From assembly GCA_016125265.1 (NCBI GenBank), contig WGMC01000010.1, forward strand, positions 62,001 through 126,000: a stretch of 64,000 nt of DNA. The letters are read 5' to 3'. The first letter of the stretch is position 1; every line of letters starts with the position of its first letter. Source of the stretch: Planctomycetaceae bacterium (lineage in GTDB: Bacteria; Planctomycetota; UBA1135; GCA-002686595). Below are positions 17,669-24,732 of the stretch, piece after piece. The position numbers were made by a program, and so were the translations under genes. Under the pieces are notes generated by a model that did no database searches, was not told where the DNA came from, and was given only the letters and a program-made list of their open reading frames with translations.

Positions 17669-18973
17669 ATGGCCCGCTTCCAACCGCCGCTTTTCACACG
17701 CAACTGGTTCCTGCTGGCGCTGCTCGCGCCGGCGGGGGCCTTCGTGTCGCCGTGGCTCGGACTTGGAATCCTGACCGCGCTCGTGATCGCGGGGCTTTGC
17801 GACGGACGGCGCGCGGCGACGACCGACCGTCTCGACGTGGCGCTCGCGCTGGAGCCACGTGGTTCGCTGGGAGGTACCGTCGAAGCGCGTTTGCATCTGC
17901 GCGCACGCGGCGACACGACTGTCGAGGGCAGCGCCGCACTCGAACTCGATGGCGCGCTGGTGAGTGTCGACGGCGTGCGCATCGCGCCGTTCGTCGCGGA
18001 TCCGACGTGCGAGCTCACGTTCGAACTCGGCGCGCTGCGCCGCGGCCACCACAGCGTGCACGCAGTGCACGTCGTCGTACGGGGGCCGCTGGGCCTCGCC
18101 GTTGGCCGAGCGCGCCGTCCCCTCGAAGCCGAGACCCTGATCGCCGCCGGCCTGGCCGCGGCCCTGAAACTGGAGTTGCGCCACCGCCTCGGACAGCGCA
18201 TGGAGGTCGGCCGGCACACGACACGCCAGCGCGGCGACGCGGGCACGTTCGACTCCCTGCGCGAGTACCAGCGCGGCGACGACCCGCGCCGCATCGACTG
18301 GAAGGCGTCGGGGCGGCGGGGCCACCCTGTCGTGCGCCTCATGACGGCGGAGCGGCGCCAGGACATCGTGCTCGTGCTCGACCTCGGACGCAGCCAGCGC
18401 GAGTTCCACAGCGGCAAGGAGCGCCTCGACGACTCCCTCGAAGCGGCCCTGTGCCTGGGCGCCGCGGCGGCGGCGTACGGGGACCGCGTGGGCCTGCTCG
18501 CCTTCTCGGGAACCGTCGTGCGCTGGCTGCCGCCGGCGGTGCGCTCGCTGGGATCGCTCGCCAGAGAGATGGCGGTGCTGAACTCCACGCCGGAAGAGCC
18601 CGACTACAAGGGCGCCCTCCTCGAGCTAGCCCAACGGCTGCCGCGGCGCGCCCTGGTGGTGCTCTTCAGCGACGCCGTGGACGAGGAGGTCTCCGAACCC
18701 TTGATCGCGGGGCTCTCGATGCTGTCGCGCCGCCACTTGGCCCTGTTCGCGGCGCTGCAATCCCCCGCGCTGCTCGACGCCACGGAGCGCCCCATCGCCA
18801 CGCACCGCGACACGTACCTGCTGGCCGCGATCCTGGAACTGAACCGCGCCCGCGCCGCCGCCCTGGAGGGCCTGCGCCGCCGCGGAATCCAAGTCCTGGA
18901 CGTACCCTCCGCCCGCGCCGCCCCCGCCGCCGTAGCCGCCTACCTAGACATCAAAGGCCGCGGCCGGCTCTAG
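17669..18973 (+). CDS. DUF58 / VWA-like membrane-anchored protein
   Basis: 434 residues. The N-terminus has two hydrophobic spans (NWFLLALLAPAGAFVSPW and LGLGILTALVIAGLCDG). A beta-rich region follows, then the DUF58 core: FDSLREYQRGDDPRRIDWKA, the family hallmark, followed by VLVLDLGRSQREF, a degenerate VWA metal site with D-x-G-x-S. ALVVLFSDAVDEEV and the tail complete the VWA-like fold. DUF58 proteins are the standard partners of MoxR ATPases. Last gene of the plus-strand part of the module; a 40-base-arm inverted repeat starts 64 bases after it. Confidence 0.9.
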   Translation: MARFQPPLFTRNWFLLALLAPAGAFVSPWLGLGILTALVIAGLCDGRRAATTDRLDVALALEPRGSLGGTVEARLHLRARGDTTVEGSAALELDGALVSVDGVRIAPFVADPTCELTFELGALRRGHHSVHAVHVVVRGPLGLAVGRARRPLEAETLIAAGLAAALKLELRHRLGQRMEVGRHTTRQRGDAGTFDSLREYQRGDDPRRIDWKASGRRGHPVVRLMTAERRQDIVLVLDLGRSQREFHSGKERLDDSLEAALCLGAAAAAYGDRVGLLAFSGTVVRWLPPAVRSLGSLAREMAVLNSTPEEPDYKGALLELAQRLPRRALVVLFSDAVDEEVSEPLIAGLSMLSRRHLALFAALQSPALLDATERPIATHRDTYLLAAILELNRARAAALEGLRRRGIQVLDVPSARAAPAAVAAYLDIKGRGRL

Positions 18974-19037
18974 GGGCGCCGGGTGCGCGGGCCTCCTGGC
19001 CCGCCTTGGAGCGCGGGTTACTCCCCGCGGTGCGACG

Positions 19038-19230
19038 CCCCTTGGGCGCGGACAGAGCCGCGCGCCTACAGACCGCACAACGGCCCGCACGCCCGGCCGC
19101 GCGTCACGGCGAAAGGCGAGCCCCGTTGCGTGAATCGTCGCGGGCGTGGCCGACCCCGCGACTATGGATCACCGCGCCACTCCCCCGAGTTGCGGTCTGT
19201 AGGGGCGCGGCCCTGTCCGCGCCCAAGGGG
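19038..19230. repeat. Long near-perfect inverted repeat (40-base arms, 113-base spacer)
   Basis: The left arm 19038-19077 and the right arm 19191-19230 are reverse complements over 40 bases with two mismatches. Both end outward in CCCCTTGGGCGCGGACAG or its complement. The 113-base spacer has no credible gene. The right arm ends 5 bases before the minus-strand gene at 19236, so the structure could act as a two-way terminator between convergent genes. The arms are much longer than a normal terminator, and this resembles a small non-coding repeat element (MITE- or REP-like). No transposase and no target-site duplication were found. Confidence 0.8.
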
Positions 19231-19235
19231 AACGC

Positions 19236-20945
19236 CTAGGGGAGCTGGATCGTGACGGGACTCGTATCACCGAGCTCCGGCTCCAGAATCTCGAACTGGA
19301 ACAGAATCGGATACAGGCCGTAGGAGAGGTCTTGAGTGCGGTCCGGGTCAACTACCGGATCCATCTGCAGTTCATACCTTCCAACGGGCAGCGTCGCCGA
19401 AACTCCAGCGCCGCCAACCAACGGCGTCACGAAGTTCAAGAAGTCCTGTAGCGTGTCGAGGTTGGACAACGCGACACGCAGCGGATCGAGTTGCGGGTTC
19501 ACCGCACTGGCTCGCGGCCCGAACTCGAACACCACTTCGCGAGTAGTGGTGCACCTGTTTCGCTCGTAGTACCCAGGCTCCTTGAACCCCATTCCGGACA
19601 CCATCTGCACGCCAAATGGCTTCTCTTCGGCAACCTCATCGAGTGGGCACTCAAAGTGCAACACGGGGTGAGTCCACCGTGTGGCGTCCCACCCCCACGC
19701 GAACAACGTCAGTGGGTCGCTCTGGGTAGTCGTCCAAAGGTCAGTACCTCCGAACGTCACGGGTTCGTCCCCGTCTTTCACCGGCACTGGGCTGGTCAGC
19801 TTCACGGCGTAGCTAGCGCCCGCAGCAATCTCCAGGGCTTGGAAGCCGACAGAAGCCTCGATGGAACCGTGCTCGGAGGGTGGCAGAGGCATCACGTCCA
19901 TCCCGGAGGCCTCCGCACCGAACACCCGAAGGTTCGTCGCGTTCGCCGACTGCGGAAGATGCGCGAGAAGCCAATGTCCGCTTGCGGTTTGCTGCGTCCC
20001 CACGATGGGGTACCGGAGATCCCCGGCCCGGTCGCCCAAGAAGAGGTTTCGCGCAAGTGCATCGAACGCCTCGGACGCAAGCCCGTCGATCTCCGGGACC
20101 AGCACGGCGTAGCCGACGCGCGGCCGATCGTCGAGTTCGATTCGGACCACGTCAGATCCAGTTCCTTGTTCGATGATCGGGCTTTGGGCCACCTTCACGC
20201 CGTCCTGGAACAGTTCGATCCGCACTCCAGGCAGTGGATTTGGAACGGGAATGGACAATCGTCCCTCGGCGTCCGTCACTCCCGCAGGGAACTTCAGGTC
20301 GAAGAATCCGTGCGCGAACATGGACACAACAACGCGCGGAAACAGCCGAGCAGGGGTGAGCACGCATTCGACGCCAGCGACGGGGGTTCCGTCCAGGAGC
20401 CCCACGACGGTTACCTCGACACGGCGTTCCGACGGGTACAGCAACCGGCCGGGCGGCACGAACTCCTCGCGTGCATCGAGAACATCCGATTCGAAGGCCC
20501 TCGAAGGGCCGATCGCCCACAACTGAAAGCGGAAGGCCCCATACTGCAGCACGTCTCGCGGAAAGCGCGCAAGGAACGAGTCGCTCTGCTCGGCGCCTCG
20601 CCACTGCGTCACGACATAACGGTCGTCAGGCAGGATCACGGTGAACCCACCGACGTCCACGACGCCCAGCACCTGTTGCATCGTGAGCCGGCTGGGCGCA
20701 CCCACCTCGAGCCCGTTGTCCGGCACCGAGGCCCGAGTCGGTGTGTCGACGGTTGCCTCCGGCACCGGCGGTAGCACGCCAGATTCCACCCCAAGTAGTT
20801 CTTGCGCCGCTCCCCCCTCGGAGGGCGCTGGATCGGGTGCACCCCGTTGGGGCAGCCGAGTCGCTGGCGACCATCGCAGCCAGACGACGATGCAAACGGA
20901 AGCGGCGATCACCGCGACTAGACCAAGTGTTCGACGAACCAACAC
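19236..20945 (-). CDS. Membrane-anchored extracytoplasmic protein of unknown function
   Basis: 569 residues from GTG at 20945. The N-terminus has one span (TLGLVAVIAASVCIVVWLRW); the rest is probably outside the cytoplasm and beta-rich. A segment ERRVEVTVVGLLDGTPVAGVECVLTP followed by TDAEGRLSIPVPNPLPG looks like a carboxypeptidase-regulatory-like (prealbumin-type) domain. No catalytic motif is seen. The start is set by a strong ribosome site, GGAGGGGAGG, 8 bases upstream; an in-frame ATG at 21083 would add a polar 46-residue tail. Codon use looks less GC-rich at third positions than in the flanking genes. It shares design with the product at 21501 and may act with it. Not recognised beyond this. 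Confidence 0.7.
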   Translation of the reverse strand: MLVRRTLGLVAVIAASVCIVVWLRWSPATRLPQRGAPDPAPSEGGAAQELLGVESGVLPPVPEATVDTPTRASVPDNGLEVGAPSRLTMQQVLGVVDVGGFTVILPDDRYVVTQWRGAEQSDSFLARFPRDVLQYGAFRFQLWAIGPSRAFESDVLDAREEFVPPGRLLYPSERRVEVTVVGLLDGTPVAGVECVLTPARLFPRVVVSMFAHGFFDLKFPAGVTDAEGRLSIPVPNPLPGVRIELFQDGVKVAQSPIIEQGTGSDVVRIELDDRPRVGYAVLVPEIDGLASEAFDALARNLFLGDRAGDLRYPIVGTQQTASGHWLLAHLPQSANATNLRVFGAEASGMDVMPLPPSEHGSIEASVGFQALEIAAGASYAVKLTSPVPVKDGDEPVTFGGTDLWTTTQSDPLTLFAWGWDATRWTHPVLHFECPLDEVAEEKPFGVQMVSGMGFKEPGYYERNRCTTTREVVFEFGPRASAVNPQLDPLRVALSNLDTLQDFLNFVTPLVGGAGVSATLPVGRYELQMDPVVDPDRTQDLSYGLYPILFQFEILEPELGDTSPVTIQLP

Positions 20946-20953
20946 GTACCGCG

Positions 20954-20963
20954 CCTCCCCTCC
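20954..20963 (-). promoter_or_regulatory. Strong ribosome binding site deciding the GTG start at 20945
   Basis: On the minus strand the ten bases read GGAGGGGAGG, followed by an 8-base spacer and the GTG. This fixes the start of the 569-residue protein and makes the longer version from ATG 21083 unlikely. Confidence 0.7.
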
Positions 20964-21254
20964 GACCTCGCCGCATCCCTTCGGGCTGCTCCGATGTTGC
21001 GCCTTCGTCGGCCACCGTACCCGAACCGGTCCCGTCTTCGTGCATCGCACTTGTAACGCGTGGGGGCGCGTCGTGGAGCTCATCCGCGATCACCCTTTGC
21101 GCAGTCCGTGGGGGTGCAGCAGCAAGCCGCCGACACGACTCGTTCGGGCTGCGGCGGCGGGTTGGCACGCGAACTGCGAGCAGTGGTATCGGAGGCAACG
21201 TCGACGCCCCCGCGGAGCGCCGCGCGTCCATTTGGCGCTACGTCGAGCCGAGGT
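20964..21254. other. Intergenic region within the minus-strand cassette
   Basis: About 290 bases lie between the small membrane-protein gene and the ribosome site of the 19236 gene. An open frame continues upstream of the chosen GTG into this region but without a hydrophobic or conserved segment. No RNA gene or terminator is evident. A separate promoter for the 19236 gene could lie here. Confidence 0.35.
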
Positions 21255-21458
21255 CTACGCCTGCGGTTCGGTCGGCGGGTGACACGCCGCGTGGCACCGG
21301 TGGTGCGGGCTGCCCCAGATGCCGAGCGCGTAGACAGCAGTGCCGAGCGACGTGAGTACGGGGAGCAAGCTCGCATCCGCCCGCAGCCAGGAAACAACGC
21401 TGGCGAGGGTGAACAGCGAAAAGACGATGGTCATCAACACGCCACTGTGTTTTGCCAT
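21255..21458 (-). CDS. Small two-span membrane protein with a His/Cys-rich tail
   Basis: 67 residues from ATG at 21458, preceded by an excellent ribosome site (GGAGGAA, 6-base spacer). Two hydrophobic spans are visible, GVLMTIVFSLFTLASVVSW and LLPVLTSLGTAVYALGIWG. The tail has GSPHHRCHAACHPP, three His and two Cys in a short stretch that could bind a metal. It lies between two membrane-anchored proteins on the same strand, 42 bases after the 21501 gene. No family recognised; the ribosome site and context make it a likely real gene. Confidence 0.65.
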   Translation of the reverse strand: MAKHSGVLMTIVFSLFTLASVVSWLRADASLLPVLTSLGTAVYALGIWGSPHHRCHAACHPPTEPQA

Positions 21459-21500
21459 GGACGATTCCTCCAAGGGGTTGTTTCGGCGAGGCTCCGGAAG

Positions 21501-22832
21501 CTACGGGGCGTCCAAGTCGATGTCGAGCGGGGTGACTTCGCCGGGAGTGATGTGGCAGTCCACGCTTCGTCCGACGTATCCCGGGGCGTCGATCGAAACC
21601 AGCATGCGTCCCGCCTGCAATGGCCCATGACGGACCGTGACGTTGGGGTCGACCACGAACATCCGTCTCGATCCGAGAGGCAACCCGATCGTGGGTCGGA
21701 CGCGGTGAACTACATCTCTCTCGACTAGCGTGAAGACAAGTGTCACACGTTCCGCCGGTCCCAGCTTGTTCGACCTGCAGATCAACTCCACGTCGCCTCC
21801 GCAGATGACCGCGATTCTGACGTCATGGGATTCGCCAGCGCGGATCTGAACCGTTGGAGACGGGACAGGGCCAAACAACTCCGAGTAGAGGCTGCCCGAC
21901 GGAGGGCTGGCCAGCTTCACTCGGTAGTCGCCCGGCGGAAGTCCGTCGACCACGGGCGACGGTTCGCCGAGCCGGCGGACGATACGCCGCATCAAGAGCC
22001 CACTTGCCGCATCGATGATGTCCGCGCGGAAGGGTTGCGCAATCTGGTTCTGCGAGCAGTCGACGGCAAGGCGCAAGGAACCTCCGGCGACCGGCTTGGC
22101 GACTTCCAAAGCCATGGATGTCGCCGTCGAGCTGGCGGCCACCTCCTGAACCTCGCTGACCTCTTCGCCATCGCTGCTGAGAGCACGCACGGCAAAATCA
22201 ATGTCGGGCGGCAATCGAGCGGAAACGACGCCATCGTCGTCGCACACGAGCTGCTCGTCAGGGCGCAGAAGGTCAGGATCTTCGCGCCAACGCACCCCGA
22301 CAACGGCTCCGGCGCTTGGCCGTCCGAGGTTATCGCGCACGTAGAAACGCCACACGGTGCCGGGAAACGTGGCCACGGCCAAACCGGTCGCGGGAACACG
22401 CACGATCACCGCCCGCGAGCCTGGTGCGGACAATGCGTACTCGCCTCTTTTCATGTCCGGGAACGTCGCGAACCCTTCGGCGTTTGTCGTCGCGGTCGCA
22501 GAGCCGTGCGACAGTGACATGTATGTGCCAGACCACTTCTCCACGGATAGCGCGCGAATCTCCGTCGAGACCAGCGGTTTGCCCCGTTGGTCGACGGCCA
22601 GGACGTTCAATCGGTCGGGCGACGCTGCACCGTGCGCCATCCACACCGAGTCAGGCACATAGACGGGCACGGATTGAGGCTGCACGTTTGGTGCCTCCCG
22701 CTGGGTGCGCCGCGGGGGGGTCGCTTCTCGGCTTGCAGGGCCCCCGCGTGGCTTCTCTGTGATCCACCACAGCGAGACGCCCAGCCCGACGGCTGCTAGG
22801 AACACGATCAGGAGATCCTTGGAAGTCGTCAC
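21501..22832 (-). CDS. Membrane-anchored protein with carboxypeptidase-regulatory-like domains
   Basis: 443 residues from GTG at 22832. The N-terminus has one span (LLIVFLAAVGLGVSLWWI). The outside part looks like several prealbumin/CarboxypepD-regulatory-like units: LNVLAVDQRGKPLVSTEIRA with ATTNAEGFATFPDMKRGEY, then WRFYVRDNLGRPSAGAVVGV, then a unit ending VVDGLPPGDYRVKLASPP, then a final one closing on GYVGRSVDCHITPGE. Such domains are usually structural. The start lies 17 bases after the RDD-SpoIIM stop; an ATG at 22886 would overlap that gene and has no better ribosome site. Its codon use seems less GC-rich than that of its neighbours. Function unknown. Confidence 0.72.
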   Translation of the reverse strand: MTTSKDLLIVFLAAVGLGVSLWWITEKPRGGPASREATPPRRTQREAPNVQPQSVPVYVPDSVWMAHGAASPDRLNVLAVDQRGKPLVSTEIRALSVEKWSGTYMSLSHGSATATTNAEGFATFPDMKRGEYALSAPGSRAVIVRVPATGLAVATFPGTVWRFYVRDNLGRPSAGAVVGVRWREDPDLLRPDEQLVCDDDGVVSARLPPDIDFAVRALSSDGEEVSEVQEVAASSTATSMALEVAKPVAGGSLRLAVDCSQNQIAQPFRADIIDAASGLLMRRIVRRLGEPSPVVDGLPPGDYRVKLASPPSGSLYSELFGPVPSPTVQIRAGESHDVRIAVICGGDVELICRSNKLGPAERVTLVFTLVERDVVHRVRPTIGLPLGSRRMFVVDPNVTVRHGPLQAGRMLVSIDAPGYVGRSVDCHITPGEVTPLDIDLDAP

Positions 22833-22848
22833 GTGTGGGTCGAGGGAC

Positions 22849-24732
22849 TCACGGATTCCGCCCGTCAGGGAGTGGGCTCGGTCCACGGATCTCTTCCGAA
22901 GGCTTGCGACCGACCCACCCGAAGTACGCGACGAGCAGCGCGCAGCACACGAGGCCCACGGCGTGTTTCACGGTCGGGTCCACGCGCGCGGGGGCTACGA
23001 AGCCCTCCAGTGGGGCGGCTAGCAGCAGGAGCAGTACGGCTCCGCCCAGGATCCGCAGCGAAACCACGGCGCGGGAGGCGAACGCGGCGCCTCGGGTCAG
23101 GCGGCCGGGCGACAGGACGGCGCCGCCCAGGTGCAGGCCCGCGGCGCCCGCCAAGGTGATCGCGGTCAGCTCGAACGGGCCGTGCGGCGCGATCCACGCG
23201 AGGATGTTGTCGAACACACCGCGGTTCGAGAACGCCGCCATCACTCCGCCCAACATGACACCGTTGAACAGCATCATGAACAAGGAGCCCAGCCCCAGGA
23301 GTGCCCCCGCGGCGAAGGCCAGGAACGCCACCTGGACGTTGTTGAACAGCACGAAACTGGTCAGACCGCCCGAACCGATCCACGCCGAACCCAGCGTGTC
23401 GCGGTAGTCGAAGTCGGGGTTCGCCGCGGCCAGATCCGCGCGGTCGACCATGCCAGCGGACACCAACACGGGCTCCATCTCGAAGCGGCCCTGGACCAGC
23501 GCAAAGACCACGATTCCGCTGCCGTAGAACGCAAGCGACGCGAGCGCGACCTCGCGCCAACGCGCCCGCACGGCGCGCGGCAACCCCTCGCGCACGTACG
23601 CATCGAAACCAGCGCCGAGCCCCCCCACCGGGCGGTGGTAGAGCGCGTGGGCGCGGGCCACGAGGCGCTCGAGTGCCCAGCGTGTGCCCGCGTTCACACC
23701 CAGTGTGCGCGAGCGCGCCAAATCGGCGCTGACGGCCCTCAGGCGCGCCGCGAAATCGACCGCCTGCGTGTCGCTGAAGCGGCGCATGCGGCCGGGGCTG
23801 AGTCGCTCGACCAACTTTTGGAACGCCACCCAACGCGCTTGGCGCGCGCGCACCAGCGACGCGGCGCCGCCGCGCGACACCACGTGTTCGTTGGCGCGGG
23901 CATCGCGCTCCTCACGCACCACATCGAGCAGATCCCCGAGCCCAGCGCCCTCGGGCAGCGCTAACGCCTTCACCCACGTGTTCATCAACTTCTCGCGCGC
24001 GGGCGGCGCAAGCCCGCGCGCCCGCTGCAGGAAACGCGCGAGCCCTTCGTAGGTCGAGTCGTCGAGACGCTTGACGGCCGGAGATGCGCCGGGTTCCGGC
24101 AAGGGCGGAAAGCTGTGGGGCAAGTCGCGCACCACCACCGTTCCCGCGACGAGGTCCCCAAGGCGCTTGGCGCGCGGATGGAGCAGCATGAACGCGCCGC
24201 CCAAAAGCCCGCTGATCCCCGGTTGCAGGTCCACGATGCGCAGCAACGAACGCAGAGCCGCAGCGCGCCAGGTCAGGGCCTCGCCGCCGTCCTGCACGAC
24301 CCGCAGACCCAGGCGGCGTTTGCCCGGGGTCGCCCCGTCGCGGAAGGCCTCGAAGTAGAAGAAGTATCCCCACACACTCGCGAACAGCCACGCGGGAAGC
24401 ACCACGAGCACCACCGTGCGCCCCGCGTCCTCGCCCCAGAGCCCATCGGCGAACGAGGCCACTCCAAAGGCCGCAATGAGTCCCACCAGCGCGATGCAAA
24501 GCAACAGGAGGCCGTCGAGCAGGAGGGCCGCAAAGCGCGAACCCAGTCCGGCGAGGGGCAAACGCAGCGAAACCTGCTCCGGAGTGTCGAGACGCAACAC
24601 GCCAAAGGACAGGGGATCGGCGGCGGAAGCGGATCCGTCCCGGCGCTGCTCCGCACGGGCACCGCGCAGTTGCGTCGCGGCGCGCTCGCCCGCGGCCGCC
24701 GAGCGCCCGGCCTTCACAAGGGGATCCGTCAC
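22849..24732 (-). CDS. RDD domain fused to a SpoIIM (stage II sporulation protein M) domain
   Basis: 627 residues from GTG at 24732, inside the stop of the M1 peptidase gene. The first part is an RDD-type membrane domain (about residues 40-200): LGSRFAALLLDGLLLLCIALVG, then GATPGKRRLGLRVV with the conserved arginine, then DLVAGTVVVRD. After a helical linker (about 200-370) comes a SpoIIM-like domain with NNVQVAFLAFAAGALLGLGS and LFNGVMLGGVMAAF, then IAPHGPFELTAITLAGAAGL, the classic SpoIIM/DUF95 segment. In other bacteria RDD and SpoIIM are two adjacent genes beside MoxR, DUF58, DUF4350 and DUF4129. Here they are fused and sit on the opposite strand about 3.9 kb from that module. There is no evidence of sporulation; the name is historical. 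Confidence 0.82.
   Translation of the reverse strand: MTDPLVKAGRSAAAGERAATQLRGARAEQRRDGSASAADPLSFGVLRLDTPEQVSLRLPLAGLGSRFAALLLDGLLLLCIALVGLIAAFGVASFADGLWGEDAGRTVVLVVLPAWLFASVWGYFFYFEAFRDGATPGKRRLGLRVVQDGGEALTWRAAALRSLLRIVDLQPGISGLLGGAFMLLHPRAKRLGDLVAGTVVVRDLPHSFPPLPEPGASPAVKRLDDSTYEGLARFLQRARGLAPPAREKLMNTWVKALALPEGAGLGDLLDVVREERDARANEHVVSRGGAASLVRARQARWVAFQKLVERLSPGRMRRFSDTQAVDFAARLRAVSADLARSRTLGVNAGTRWALERLVARAHALYHRPVGGLGAGFDAYVREGLPRAVRARWREVALASLAFYGSGIVVFALVQGRFEMEPVLVSAGMVDRADLAAANPDFDYRDTLGSAWIGSGGLTSFVLFNNVQVAFLAFAAGALLGLGSLFMMLFNGVMLGGVMAAFSNRGVFDNILAWIAPHGPFELTAITLAGAAGLHLGGAVLSPGRLTRGAAFASRAVVSLRILGGAVLLLLLAAPLEGFVAPARVDPTVKHAVGLVCCALLVAYFGWVGRKPSEEIRGPSPLPDGRNP

Noticed and set aside
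19038-19230. Insertion sequence bounded by terminal inverted repeats
   Set aside because: The 113-base spacer has no transposase and no flanking target duplication is visible; recorded as a repeat only.
20946-21083. Longer N-terminus for the 19236 gene from ATG 21083
   Set aside because: It would add 46 polar residues before the membrane span, while GGAGGGGAGG sits at ideal distance from the GTG at 20945.
22849-24732. Evidence for sporulation from the SpoIIM-like domain
   Set aside because: This domain is widespread in non-spore-formers beside MoxR/DUF58 genes, and no other sporulation gene is in the window.
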